Numbered from the stretch's first letter, positions 50,787 to 60,008 are shown. The stretch is DNA of 64,000 bases from Jeotgalibaca sp052266715 (GCA_052266715.1 JBQPRB010000001.1); one strand, 5' to 3'. The notes: a model not told the origin generated them from the sequence alone. Numbers and translations are program-made.

Positions 50787-52385
50787 TTAGGCATTGCCAA
50801 GCACTACAACCCGGTCCAATTTATCCCGGATAGAATCACGCAGTTGATGCGTAATCATGAGTACGGTCAGTTCTTCATTTTCCAATAACTGCTGTTCAAT
50901 CTCCAGTGCACTCTCCTCATCCAAACTTGAAGTGCCTTCATCCAGCAAAATGATTTTCTTGCCGCGCAAGAAACCACGAGCCAATGCGACTCTTTGACGT
51001 TGCCCACCTGAAAGTAAACGACCCGCCTCCCCGATGTCTGTGTCCAGGCCGAGCGGCAAACTTGCCACCACACCTTCCAAACTACTCGCCTTCAGTGCTT
51101 TAGCCAATTCTTCATCAGAGTATGTTTCTCCCAATGTAATGTTTTCTCGCACTGTTCCTTGGAACAAATAAGGAATCTGATCCATGTATAAAATGTGATG
51201 ACGCAGCTCCTGTCCGGATAATTGATTTAATTCATTCCCGGAAAAACGCACCGAGCCACTGTAATCCGTCAACTTACCGTTCAGGATATTGAGTAGTGTG
51301 GTTTTCCCGCTTCCACTCGCACCGACTATGGCGTATTTTTTACCCAGGTTGAAAGAGGCATCCAGTTCCTTTAAGACCTGTTTGTTCCCATAGGCATAAC
51401 TGACCTGTTGCAGTTGGATGCCGGAAACGACATTTTGAATTTTTCCGCCAGGTCTTTCAAAAGAAGTCTCGAGTGCCTCGAATTTAGTAAAAATCGGATC
51501 CACTGCTCGCATTGCTGCCAATTGTTGACTCAAGTTACCGACCGTATTGAAAATCACCGCTGCCAAGCCACTGGTCGCCATCATGGCTCCAATTGGAACC
51601 AATGAACGGAATACAAGATAGCCGGTCAGACCGGTGACAGACAACTGCCCTAAAATATTCCCGAAGGCACCCAGTATGGCAACTTTCGCGGTCACTCTGG
51701 TTTGGTTATTTTTAGCATCCGCCAACGCGAGCGATGCTTCTTGCGTATTCTTCGATATTTTTTGCAGTAAATTGAAGGAAAAGAAGGTATCAAATCCGTT
51801 CAATGTGTCGGTAACTTTGCTGATGAAGCGTTCGTTTTCTTCAGTCGTGAACAAGGAAGCCGCCTTCAATTTCTTTTCGTACAATTTCGGCAAACCCAGT
51901 GTCAAGGCAGTGAGCGCAACCGTCATGACCACAATGCTCCAATGGAAAGCGAACAGAGCTACGACCGATGATACTGTGGCAATGATGCCGCCCCAAATTT
52001 GATAAAATAGGTCAAATCCATTCGTTTCAATCGTATTCAAGTCATTGCTCAGCCATGATGTATAGGTCCCGACTTGTTTCTTATGGAAGCTGGTATAGCT
52101 GGACTGCTCCATCCGTTTGGTAATGTCGGTTCGGATGGCGGTCGCCATTTTTTGTTTTGTTTCACTTGTCTTGTTGATTTGAACATTCAGGACAAAAAGG
52201 AATACCAAGAATAGCCCCATCACTTCCGCCAATACCTTGAAAAAACTCTCGAAATCCAGATTCACCAACGTATCCAGGGTAGCCGCCATCCGCACGCTGA
52301 CAATGGTTTGGATGACATTCGTTACTGTCAATAAAAAGAAAACCAACGTATTTTCCTTCCAGAATCGTTTGATATAAGTTTTCAT
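50787..52385 (-). CDS. ABC transporter, fused membrane and ATP-binding domains
   Basis: Half-size exporter, 532 aa. A six-helix membrane domain spans about residues 10-300 and the ATPase domain 320-532, with Walker A VGASGSGKTTLLN, signature LLSGGQRQRVALARG and Walker B IILLDEGTSSLDEES. The H-loop is MITHQLRDS. It would act as a homodimer, or with a partner not found here. The start is ATG 52385 after AAAGG. It is divergent from an Rgg-family regulator 100 bases away, a layout seen for regulated peptide or bacteriocin exporters; no Cys-protease domain is present. Confidence 0.87.
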   Translation of the reverse strand: MKTYIKRFWKENTLVFFLLTVTNVIQTIVSVRMAATLDTLVNLDFESFFKVLAEVMGLFLVFLFVLNVQINKTSETKQKMATAIRTDITKRMEQSSYTSFHKKQVGTYTSWLSNDLNTIETNGFDLFYQIWGGIIATVSSVVALFAFHWSIVVMTVALTALTLGLPKLYEKKLKAASLFTTEENERFISKVTDTLNGFDTFFSFNLLQKISKNTQEASLALADAKNNQTRVTAKVAILGAFGNILGQLSVTGLTGYLVFRSLVPIGAMMATSGLAAVIFNTVGNLSQQLAAMRAVDPIFTKFEALETSFERPGGKIQNVVSGIQLQQVSYAYGNKQVLKELDASFNLGKKYAIVGASGSGKTTLLNILNGKLTDYSGSVRFSGNELNQLSGQELRHHILYMDQIPYLFQGTVRENITLGETYSDEELAKALKASSLEGVVASLPLGLDTDIGEAGRLLSGGQRQRVALARGFLRGKKIILLDEGTSSLDEESALEIEQQLLENEELTVLMITHQLRDSIRDKLDRVVVLGNA

Positions 52386-52408
52386 ATTCTTCACACCTTT
52401 GCTGTTAT

Positions 52409-52437
52409 TTGTAACTAAATTTTATCTCGGTTATACT
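52409..52437 (+). promoter_or_regulatory. promoter of the rgg-like gene
   Basis: TTGTAA and TATACT are spaced by 17 bases, 50 bases before the rgg-like start. It lies in the divergent region shared with the ABC transporter gene. Confidence 0.6.
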
Positions 52438-52486
52438 AAAAGGAAGATTATAATTGCATATCTGCAAAAAATAAGGGTGTGAAAAC

Positions 52487-53386
52487 ATGGATTATGGTGA
52501 ACTACTCCGGCAGATCAGGACCAGTAAAGGGATGAAGCTCAAGGAAGCGGCAAGTGATACCCTCTCTACCTCACAACTTTCCCGTTTTGAGAACGGCCGC
52601 TCAATGATTCCCGTTGACTCTTTTCTTGAGACGTTGAAAAACATCAATACCACCCCACAGGAGTTTTTATTCCTTTTTGGTGATGATGACCATAAGGAGA
52701 TGCAGAAAATTTTTGAAAATATCGAATCCTTTATGGCAGAACATCAGTATGACAAGGTGAGGGAATTACGTGACATTTTGAGGAAACAAAACCCTGCCCC
52801 CTATAGCTGGAAACGATTTGTCTTTTTGTTCATTGAGAGCTTGTTGGTCTTGACCGACGGAGAGGAACCCCAGAACCAACCGGAAGTCTTGACTTACTTG
52901 ATGCAAGTTGCGGACTGGGGCGAAATGGAACTCCGGATTTATGCGTTATTCGGGTTTGTGTTTGATGTCGAAACAACCTACCTTTTGATGAAGACCGCTG
53001 TCAAAAAAAGTCAAAAATACATGGCCCTTCCCCAGGATGCCAAGTTGCTATTTTCGATTTTGTCGAATAATTTTTCGACATTCGTTTTCCATAAACGCTA
53101 TGATTATGCTCAAGCAACTTTAGCGATTTTCGAAGAGCAATTAACCGAACGGGTCGAATTGCTCGAACCGCATCTCGATTTTCTGTTTAATCAAGGAATC
53201 CTTGCGTTTTGCCAAGGAAGAGAAGCAGATGGCATCAGGGATTGCGAGCGCGTGGTTGAATTGTGTCAGTTGTTCCGACAACATTGGCGTGAAAAGCGCT
53301 ACAACTGGCGCTATCAAAACTGGCGCCATGGCTACAAGGATCCGGAATTCCGCGAATTGGCAATCAACATTGGGGTAATTGAGTAA
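52487..53386 (+). CDS. Rgg/GadR/MutR-family transcriptional regulator
   Basis: 299 aa: an N-terminal XRE helix-turn-helix (LLRQIRTSKGMKLKEAAS, then TSQLSRFENGRSMIP) and an all-helical C-terminal repeat domain (about 75-285) that in relatives binds short signalling peptides. It probably controls the divergent ABC transporter. The C-terminal tail is rich in Trp, Arg and Tyr. No SHP-like peptide gene was found next to it, so the inducing signal is unknown. GGGTG lies seven bases before the ATG. Confidence 0.85.
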   Translation: MDYGELLRQIRTSKGMKLKEAASDTLSTSQLSRFENGRSMIPVDSFLETLKNINTTPQEFLFLFGDDDHKEMQKIFENIESFMAEHQYDKVRELRDILRKQNPAPYSWKRFVFLFIESLLVLTDGEEPQNQPEVLTYLMQVADWGEMELRIYALFGFVFDVETTYLLMKTAVKKSQKYMALPQDAKLLFSILSNNFSTFVFHKRYDYAQATLAIFEEQLTERVELLEPHLDFLFNQGILAFCQGREADGIRDCERVVELCQLFRQHWREKRYNWRYQNWRHGYKDPEFRELAINIGVIE

Positions 53387-53390
53387 AGGC

Positions 53391-53420
53391 TTTACAATTA
53401 TTCAAGCGTTTGTTTAAAAT
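53391..53420 (+). promoter_or_regulatory. promoter of the S9 peptidase gene
   Basis: TTTACA and TAAAAT are separated by 18 bases, 28 bases before the TTG start. Confidence 0.5.
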
Positions 53421-53448
53421 GAAAGAAGTATAAAATGGAGGCGATATT

Positions 53449-55416
53449 TTGGGTAAAGAAGCACTAACAATAGATAGTTTGTTCGAACTAAAGAGTCTGG
53501 GCCAGCCGATTGCTTTTGGCAATCGTATTTTTTATAGCGAAACAACACCAAATAAAGATGAGAATGGCTATCATTCTTATATTTACAGTATTGATCGCAC
53601 AACAAAGGAACGTCGCCGTTGGGGAGATGCAGGTACGAGCCAATCCCAATTGGAAATTTCACCGAACGGAAAATATTTATCATATATCGGAAATGCGACC
53701 AAAGACAAAAAACCGCAAGTCATGGTTATGCCGCTTGACGGTGGGAGCGCCTTTGCTTTAACGGAAGAAAAAGAAGGCGTCTCAAATTATCATTGGACAA
53801 AAAATGGTGCTTCCGTTTATTACCAAACAACCAAAAAAAATACGGATGAAAAAGCTGACGAACCAAAAGAAAAGAAAATGCCCAATACAACTGAAATCGA
53901 CAAGTTGACTTACAAGTTGGACGGTGCCGGTGTCTTGCCGAAAGATTTGACGTATCAAATCAAGAAAATCGGTGTGGCATCGCGTGATGTGGCGACGATC
54001 CTTGAAGATCAGGAACGCGTTGGCCTGAACTACGTTGCCAATGATGAGAGCTATTTATTGGTGGCCGGTGAATTGGACAGCGCTGATGAGTGGAATTATG
54101 GCGGCACAGTTTATTATTATGATGTGGCGACGAAAGAAAAACGCTCGTTGACGACTTCCGTTCCCAAAGGCAGTTTCTCATTTGCGGCGATGTCGGAAAA
54201 CGAAGATTATTTATTATTGAACGGAAATGATTTTGAATATGCTTTTGTGACATTGAGCCGCATTTACGGTTACGACATGAAGACCCATGAATTGGTGTGT
54301 TTAACAGAAGATTTGGATGTGGAAATCAGTGACGTGATGGTCGCGGATTTCCAGCAAAATGTCTATGGGATGCCCGTGGAATGGTTGAATGAAAATGAGT
54401 TCCTCTTCCCTGCTACCAAGCATGGTAAAACCCAGTTGTATAAAGGCAATCGCGCCGGAGAAGCAACGCTGGTATTTGATCAACGGATGCATGTGACGGA
54501 TGGACACATCATTGCTGGAAGCGAAGAAATTGCGGTAACGTATTCCACTTTGACAAAAACGTCGGAGCTGGCAGTTCTCGACTTGGTGAGTGGCGAGTTG
54601 GAAGTATTGTATCAGCCAAATGCTGCCTTTTTCCAAAAGCATGCCGTTGTAGAACCGGAAATGTTCTGGTTCAAGGGTGCGGATGGTTGGGACATCCAGG
54701 GTTGGTACTTGGCGCCGGTTGGGGAAAAAGTGAATCACCCGGCGATTTTGTATATTCATGGTGGACCACAGGTGTGTTATGGGGAATCGTACTTCCATGA
54801 GATGCAAGTGTTGGCTGCGCGTGGGTACGGTGTGATCATGTTAAATCCGCGTGGTGGTAATGGCTACGGTCAGGAGTTCGTGGCATCCATTTTGGGCGAT
54901 TATGGTCATAAGGATTTTGAGGATTTGATGTTGGGAACCGACTATGTGTTAGAACAGCATCCGGAAATTGATAAAGACCGTGTTTATGTGATGGGGGGCA
55001 GCTACGGCGGCTTCATGACGAACTGGATTGTGGGTCATACGGATCGATTCCGGGCGGCGATTTCGCAACGGTCGATTTCGAACTGGATCAGTTTCTATGG
55101 AACGAGTGACATTGGTGCGTTCTTTGTGGAATTTCAATTGCAACGCGATTTGTGGGATGTGGATGGGTTGTGGCGGATGTCCCCGTTGGCGCATGCGGCC
55201 AATGCGAAAACACCGATTTTGTTGATGCACAGTGAGCAGGATTTACGTTGCCCGATGGAACAGGCGGAGCAGTTCTATGTAGCGATGAAGAAACATGGTG
55301 TGGAGACGAAATTGATTACGTTCCCGGAATCGAATCATGGCTTGTCGCGGAACGGATTGCCTAATTTGCGGGTGAAACGTGCGGCTGCAATATTTGAGTG
55401 GTTGGAGAAACACTAG
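53449..55416 (+). CDS. S9-family serine peptidase (acylaminoacyl-peptidase-like)
   Basis: Cleaves short peptides or N-acylated amino acids in the cytoplasm; no signal peptide. The N-terminal 400 residues form a beta-propeller and the C-terminal 250 an alpha/beta hydrolase. The nucleophile Ser is in VMGGSYGGFMTNWI (near residue 523), the Asp in LLMHSEQDLRCPMEQ (near 600) and the His in FPESNHGLSRNG (near 632). The start is TTG, seven bases after GGAGG. A long hydrophilic Lys/Glu stretch near residue 140 (EKADEPKEKKMP region) is a surface insertion. Confidence 0.93.
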   Translation: MGKEALTIDSLFELKSLGQPIAFGNRIFYSETTPNKDENGYHSYIYSIDRTTKERRRWGDAGTSQSQLEISPNGKYLSYIGNATKDKKPQVMVMPLDGGSAFALTEEKEGVSNYHWTKNGASVYYQTTKKNTDEKADEPKEKKMPNTTEIDKLTYKLDGAGVLPKDLTYQIKKIGVASRDVATILEDQERVGLNYVANDESYLLVAGELDSADEWNYGGTVYYYDVATKEKRSLTTSVPKGSFSFAAMSENEDYLLLNGNDFEYAFVTLSRIYGYDMKTHELVCLTEDLDVEISDVMVADFQQNVYGMPVEWLNENEFLFPATKHGKTQLYKGNRAGEATLVFDQRMHVTDGHIIAGSEEIAVTYSTLTKTSELAVLDLVSGELEVLYQPNAAFFQKHAVVEPEMFWFKGADGWDIQGWYLAPVGEKVNHPAILYIHGGPQVCYGESYFHEMQVLAARGYGVIMLNPRGGNGYGQEFVASILGDYGHKDFEDLMLGTDYVLEQHPEIDKDRVYVMGGSYGGFMTNWIVGHTDRFRAAISQRSISNWISFYGTSDIGAFFVEFQLQRDLWDVDGLWRMSPLAHAANAKTPILLMHSEQDLRCPMEQAEQFYVAMKKHGVETKLITFPESNHGLSRNGLPNLRVKRAAAIFEWLEKH

Positions 55417-55531
55417 CATACTGTTGAAAGAACACTTTAAATTCTTTCGGGATATTGACTTTGTGCACCCATACTAGCTATAATTCAATCTAGTGTGTGG
55501 AGCACAAGTATATCTTAAGGAGTTATCGGAA

Positions 55532-56119
55532 TTGGAAAAGGAAAAGACAGTTTTATATAAAGAAGTGACGGCAAATCCGGCACCGTTAGGTTTGATGGGC
55601 TTTGGGATGACAACGATTTTGTTGAACATTCATAATGCAGGTTTCTTCTCATTGAACGCAATGATTTTGGCTATGGGTATTTTCTATGGTGGCATGGCAC
55701 AAGTAATCGCTGGAATCATGGAATTCAAAAAGAACAACACATTCGGAACAACAGCTTTCACATCATACGGTTTCTTTTGGTTATCATTGGTTGCATTAAA
55801 TATTTTACCGTTGATGGGTTATGGTGAGGCTGCGGATTCATTGTCGATGGCTGCTTACTTGTTTATGTGGGGATTGTTCACATTCTTCATGTTCATCGGA
55901 ACATTGCGCATTACAAAATCACTTCAAGTTGTGTTTGGTTCCTTAACAATTCTATTCTTCTTGTTGGCATTGGCTAACTTTACTGGTTCAGAATTGATTC
56001 TGACAATTGCTGGTTATGAAGGAATCATTTGTGGATTCACGGCAATTTATGCGGCAATGGCACAAGTGTTGAATGAATTATACGGCAAAACTGTATTACC
56101 GATTGGCGAAGTAAAATAA
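55532..56119 (+). CDS. acetate uptake transporter (GPR1/FUN34/SatP family)
   Basis: Six-helix channel-like importer for acetate and succinate, 195 aa. The family motif NPAPLGLMGFGMTTILLNIH is at the N-terminus, and the C-terminal helix YEGIICGFTAIYAAMAQVLN is conserved. The start is placed at TTG 55532, nine bases after AAGGAG; upstream in-frame residues read through that site. It may take up the acetate produced by overflow metabolism. Confidence 0.9.
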   Translation: MEKEKTVLYKEVTANPAPLGLMGFGMTTILLNIHNAGFFSLNAMILAMGIFYGGMAQVIAGIMEFKKNNTFGTTAFTSYGFFWLSLVALNILPLMGYGEAADSLSMAAYLFMWGLFTFFMFIGTLRITKSLQVVFGSLTILFFLLALANFTGSELILTIAGYEGIICGFTAIYAAMAQVLNELYGKTVLPIGEVK

Positions 56120-56126
56120 TTAAACA

Positions 56127-56165
56127 GGGAGTCTGGTATCTTTTGTACCGGGCTCCCTTTTTTCG
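56127..56165 (+). terminator. terminator of the acetate transporter gene
   Basis: GGGAGTCTGGTA pairs with TACCGGGCTCCC, with two internal mismatches, followed by six T residues. Confidence 0.85.
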
Positions 56166-56181
56166 TATAATAAAGGAAAGA

Positions 56182-56511
56182 ATGGAGATGACGCGAGTGG
56201 AAGTTCAAAACGAGAAAGAGTTGCTGGCAGGTTTGGAACGACGTGAGGAGACTTTGGTGGTTAAGGGTGAGTTGCGGCAAAAGGTACGTGATTTGCTGAA
56301 GACGAAGTTATCGGATGAAGAGTTGATGGGTTTCGAATTGGGGTCTGCTGGCAGGGGTGGTATCGTGGCCGAGATTGTGTACTGGGTAATCAGCCGGTTT
56401 AGCAAGGATTCGGTGATGCAAAAAGATTTGGAAGCGGCTATTCGTCAGTATAATGCCAAAGTGGATGCCGATAATAATTTGATATTGTATTTGAGGCAGT
56501 TGGATTATTAA
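56182..56511 (+). CDS. 109-aa protein of unknown function
   Basis: Charged protein with one short glycine-rich hydrophobic segment near residues 52-68 (GSAGRGGIVAEIVYWVIS) and helical ends. No family is recognised. It starts five bases after AAGGA, right behind the acetate transporter terminator, and a TATAAT occurs between terminator and start. It ends 98 bases before the serine hydrolase gene. Confidence 0.65.
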   Translation: MEMTRVEVQNEKELLAGLERREETLVVKGELRQKVRDLLKTKLSDEELMGFELGSAGRGGIVAEIVYWVISRFSKDSVMQKDLEAAIRQYNAKVDADNNLILYLRQLDY

Positions 56512-56609
56512 TAAGTGGAAAGGCAATTTCGAACGAAATGGTCTTTTCGGTATAGTTATTTTGTTTGCAATATGTTAACATATTGTTAAAAAGATAATCG
56601 AGGCGGATT

Positions 56610-57500
56610 ATGAATAAAAAAATTCAAATTTCACTAATTTTGCTGTTGGTAACATTTTTGGTGATTTTGGGCTGGGTTACTCTTTTTAAGGACGATGAAC
56701 ATTCAGTTGTGGAGAGTATCGCAATCTCGATGGAAAATGAATACGATATCGAACTGGGTGCGACGGTTGCGGAAACAATAAATGATATTATGGTGTATTT
56801 TGATGTGGATGAGAATCAGATTGCGATTGCTTATTATGATTTTGTGGATGGCGAGCATTACTATTTAAATGCGGATCAAGCGATGTACGCGGCGAGTACA
56901 ACGAAAGTAGCGATTGCGGCACTGTATGCGGACTTGATTGAGAATGGAATAATGGATTGGGATTCAAAATTGCCCTATTACGATTCTTATTATGAATCCG
57001 GCGAGGGTGCGGTTACGAACGCAGAAAAGGAAGATGCTTATCCAGTTGACGAGTTGATTCTGGAGATGTTGATCCATTCTGACAATACGGCTACGAATGT
57101 GCTGGCTTTTTATTACATTGAAAATTTCAGTGGTGATTTTGAAAAATACCGTCAAGCGATTGCGGGACTGAGTGGACTGGATGACCTTCCCGATATTGTT
57201 TATACAGAAAACTATGCAACTGCTCGGATGTTGGAACAAACGTTGATTCATGTTGCAAATAATGATGCTTACACATTTATTATTGAAACAATGATGGAGG
57301 CGCAAGAGGGCTTTCGTTTGAAAGAACTTGTTTCTGTTGGTATGGCTGCGAAATATGGCAGTAGTGAGCAGTGGAATCATGATATGGGAATTTACTATGA
57401 GGATGGTGTTCCGATTTACGCCATCGTGGTTATGACGGAGGATGTTCTGGAAGCCGATGAATTTATGGGCATTTTGAATTTTTATTTGCATAAAATGTAA
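56610..57500 (+). CDS. beta-lactamase-fold serine hydrolase (class A-like)
   Basis: Membrane-anchored extracellular hydrolase, 296 aa. One N-terminal helix (residues 7-26) is followed by a class A-type domain with Ser96-x-x-Lys99 (ASTTKVA), an SDN triad (HSDNTATN, near 155) and KYGSSE at the place of the KTG box. Gly and Lys are kept but Thr is Tyr, unlike typical beta-lactamases, and the omega-loop ExxLN signature is not evident. A peptidase or esterase acting on the cell wall is more likely than drug resistance. It is followed by a terminator. Confidence 0.82.
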   Translation: MNKKIQISLILLLVTFLVILGWVTLFKDDEHSVVESIAISMENEYDIELGATVAETINDIMVYFDVDENQIAIAYYDFVDGEHYYLNADQAMYAASTTKVAIAALYADLIENGIMDWDSKLPYYDSYYESGEGAVTNAEKEDAYPVDELILEMLIHSDNTATNVLAFYYIENFSGDFEKYRQAIAGLSGLDDLPDIVYTENYATARMLEQTLIHVANNDAYTFIIETMMEAQEGFRLKELVSVGMAAKYGSSEQWNHDMGIYYEDGVPIYAIVVMTEDVLEADEFMGILNFYLHKM

Positions 57501-57501
57501 G

Positions 57502-57538
57502 CAGCACCTGGAATATTGTCCGGGTGCTGTTTTTGTTT
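57502..57538 (+). terminator. terminator of the serine hydrolase gene
   Basis: GCAGCACCTGGA pairs with TCCGGGTGCTGT around a 6-base loop, followed by TTTTT. Confidence 0.85.
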
Positions 57539-57542
57539 CTTA

Positions 57543-58157
57543 TCAAATTAAATCAAAAAAAGCTTGGATGGTGCTATTCTCAAATAAAATATAAATCCCG
57601 AGCCCTATAAAAACTATCGGAACAATGATGCGCTCATATTTTTCCAAGGTTTCCGAAATAAAGGATAGCTTGGCTAGATGGTGACTCGTATAGCAAAGAA
57701 CAGGAATAGCTATTGCGAAAACGATGAGAGTCATGAAGATTGCAGTTATGTTGATAGAAGTGAAAAAAGGAATGTAGATTCCTAAATTATCACCACCGGC
57801 AGCAACGGTAATCAAGGCAACCGTGCGAACAAGATGGCTGCCTCCACGCGATTCCAATTTTTCAATTACCTCCTCTTCTTCAGTCTCATCTTCCCCTTGC
57901 ATCGCCTTCCGGATTCCCAAATAGATTGGAATAAATCCCAGCAGACCAATCATCCAGTCCTGGGGAATGTAGTGAAGGACATCGGCGGTGAACAGGCTGA
58001 CTGCTACTAATATACCTGTCCCGAGGTATTGGCCTAGGTAAACGTGAGAAACGCTCTTTTTGCTATCGGCTTGAGAAAAAATAATCATCAGAATGAATAA
58101 GTTATCGATATTTGTGGAAATAAAAACTGCCAGTGCTGATAAGATACTTTGCATCAT
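57543..58157 (-). CDS. cadD: CadD-family cadmium resistance transporter
   Basis: Small integral membrane protein of the CadD family, 204 aa with five to six helices, linked to cadmium resistance in staphylococci. The N-terminal ISTNIDNLFILMIIF and the central AAGGDNLGIYIPFF repeat-like motifs (each with an Asp-Asn pair in a helix) are typical; an acidic cytoplasmic loop GEDETEEEEV lies between them. The start is ATG 58157, seven bases after GGAGG, overlapping the upstream gene by 4 bases (ATGA). No CadC-type regulator is nearby. Confidence 0.88.
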   Translation of the reverse strand: MMQSILSALAVFISTNIDNLFILMIIFSQADSKKSVSHVYLGQYLGTGILVAVSLFTADVLHYIPQDWMIGLLGFIPIYLGIRKAMQGEDETEEEEVIEKLESRGGSHLVRTVALITVAAGGDNLGIYIPFFTSINITAIFMTLIVFAIAIPVLCYTSHHLAKLSFISETLEKYERIIVPIVFIGLGIYILFENSTIQAFFDLI

Positions 58158-58672
58158 GTAAAATCCTCCGCAATCATGAATATAAAATGGTCGTTTGGAT
58201 TCCAAACATGTAAGTCATCAGCCACATAACCACGCAGCCATAAATTACCTTCTATATTTCTCAAATAGAAACCTTTCGGGAATTCATCATCGAGGCTGAT
58301 CCGTTCTGATGCTACAGTGATGGATCCTGATGGTGCTTGACGTTTTTGAACGGGGTTGTCCTTAACCCCTTCCGGCTGATTGAAATAAGCTAACCGCAAA
58401 TGCGGCCCTAGTTCAATCGGGCACAACGCCAATCCCCTCACCTTAATCCGGTCCAGTATCTGGGGCATCACAGCTCCGTCAGGGAAACCCAAATCTTTAC
58501 CTGTAAGTTCAACCGTGTGGACGGTATGCTTCTTTTTTGCAGTGGTAAATCGTTCATCCATCAATAGCTGTTCTGCGTACTCATTCATCATAATACCTTT
58601 TTGTTCTAACCTACTCATGAGTTGTGTTGGTGTAAACCCACCAATTTCGACGGACCCCTTTATTAATCCCAA
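58154..58672 (-). CDS. 172-aa conserved-looking protein of unknown function
   Basis: Soluble protein without signal peptide, with several well-ordered blocks (GKDLGFPDGAVMPQILDRIK, GLALCPIELGPHLRLAY and EGNLWLRGYVADDLHVWNPN). I do not recognise the family. The start is placed at TTG 58672, seven bases after AAGGAGG; extra upstream residues would read through that site. Its stop overlaps the cadD start, so the two are translationally coupled and may be functionally linked. Confidence 0.7.
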   Translation of the reverse strand: MGLIKGSVEIGGFTPTQLMSRLEQKGIMMNEYAEQLLMDERFTTAKKKHTVHTVELTGKDLGFPDGAVMPQILDRIKVRGLALCPIELGPHLRLAYFNQPEGVKDNPVQKRQAPSGSITVASERISLDDEFPKGFYLRNIEGNLWLRGYVADDLHVWNPNDHFIFMIAEDFT

Positions 58673-58754
58673 GTGCTTTCCTCCTTGCTGTGATTTCGCT
58701 TTTACCAAGAATCTATATTTTACTTCAAGCCTATACAATCAACAAGTTAGGCTA

Positions 58755-58900
58755 TTTAAAGTGACTTACCGACAGTTTTGGAGGACTAAGTCATTTTAAA
58801 TAAAAACAAAATGACTTACTGCCATTTTCGCGCCACTAAATCATTTTAAATAAAAATAAAGTGACTTAGTCTCCAAATTTCGGGACTAAGTCACTTTAAA
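58755..58900 (-). repeat. tandem terminator-like hairpins (50-base period), array 3
   Basis: Three hairpins built on the arm AAAGTGACTTA begin so that TGACTTA recurs at 58762, 58812 and 58862, exactly 50 bases apart. Unit 3, next to kdgK, is a perfect 14-bp stem; units 1 and 2 each have one mismatch. Each is flanked by AT-rich spacers. The unit nearest kdgK is its likely terminator. Confidence 0.85.
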
Positions 58901-58905
58901 TTATA

Positions 58906-59910
58906 TTAACGCTCTACTGAAGCGTCAGCGGTCATTGTTTTTTCAGTTTCCTCAACAGAGAATGGACTCACGTCTCCGTTTACGGTATGTTTCAAGGAAG
59001 AGAATGCTGTCGCAAAGTTGATGATATACTCTGGGTCTTTTTCTTCTAGAATGCCATGAAGAACACCGGCAGCGAATGCATCCCCGCCCCCAACGCGATC
59101 GATAATATGGTCCATATTCTGTACGGTTGAGTAGTAAGTTACGCCGTCTTTCCAAAATGTTCCTTGCAAAGTGTTATGCGTTGCAGAAATGACGTTACGT
59201 AAAGTTGAGTAGAAAATTTTGATATTCGGATACAATTCATTCATTTTTCCATAGTAATAATCCAATTCAAATTCTTGCTCGGAAATTTCCGGAACGCCAA
59301 AGAATGTGATGGCGTCACGTTTGCCAGCGGATAGGTAATCCACATATGGCAGGACTTCTTTCAAGAATGCTGTACACTCTTCAATGGACCATAGTTTGGA
59401 ACGGTAGTTCACATCAAAGTTGACAGTCACGCCTTTTTTGTGAGCTTTCTTCATCAACTCTTTCGTTACTTTACGGCTATCTTCAGAAAGTGCTGCTGTT
59501 ACACCCGTGATGTGAAGCATGGTTTTTCCTTTTAAAAGTTCATCCACATCCACTTCAGAAATTTTCATTTCCGCAATCGCAGAATGAGCGCGATCGTAAA
59601 TGACTTTGGACGCACGCGGGCCTGCCCCAGACTCCAGATAGTAAGCACCTAAACGGTCGCCGCCGTAGATCACTTCACTCGCATCTACGCCGTACTTTTG
59701 CGTATGACGGATTGCGGATTGACCCAATTGGTTATCAGGTACTTTGGTAAAATACGTCGTTCTATGGCCAAGCGAGCTCAAGTTGATGGCAACATTCGCC
59801 TCTGCTCCACCGTAATGTAAACTCAATTGCGTTGTATCATAAAAATGCGTTCCGACCTGAGTTGAAAAACGCATCAACGTTTCCCCTACACATAAAATAT
59901 TTTGTTTCAT
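58906..59910 (-). CDS. kdgK: 2-keto-3-deoxygluconate kinase (PfkB family)
   Basis: Phosphorylates 2-dehydro-3-deoxygluconate with ATP in uronate breakdown. The 334-aa ribokinase-fold protein shows the N-terminal substrate region HYGGAEANVAINLSSLG and the C-terminal PfkB signature DRVGGGDAFAAGVLHG, with the catalytic Asp near residue 276. The start is ATG 59910, seven bases after AGAGGG. It lies between a hairpin array and an IclR regulator read in the same direction. The matching aldolase gene is not in the window. Confidence 0.9.
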   Translation of the reverse strand: MKQNILCVGETLMRFSTQVGTHFYDTTQLSLHYGGAEANVAINLSSLGHRTTYFTKVPDNQLGQSAIRHTQKYGVDASEVIYGGDRLGAYYLESGAGPRASKVIYDRAHSAIAEMKISEVDVDELLKGKTMLHITGVTAALSEDSRKVTKELMKKAHKKGVTVNFDVNYRSKLWSIEECTAFLKEVLPYVDYLSAGKRDAITFFGVPEISEQEFELDYYYGKMNELYPNIKIFYSTLRNVISATHNTLQGTFWKDGVTYYSTVQNMDHIIDRVGGGDAFAAGVLHGILEEKDPEYIINFATAFSSLKHTVNGDVSPFSVEETEKTMTADASVER

Positions 59911-59949
59911 CAAACATCCCTCTTTTTCATGGTTTATGATTACGATTAC

Positions 59950-59966
59950 ATTTCCAAATAGGAAAT
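59950..59966. promoter_or_regulatory. palindromic operator upstream of kdgK
   Basis: ATTTCC-AAATA-GGAAAT has perfect 6-bp arms, a form common for IclR/KdgR-type sites, and lies 40-56 bases before the kdgK start. A weaker CG-centred site (TGATTACGATTACA) abuts it at 59937-59950. Confidence 0.55.
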
Positions 59967-60008
59967 TAGATATTCATATAAGAAACTTCTTACTCATTAT
60001 ATGACAGA

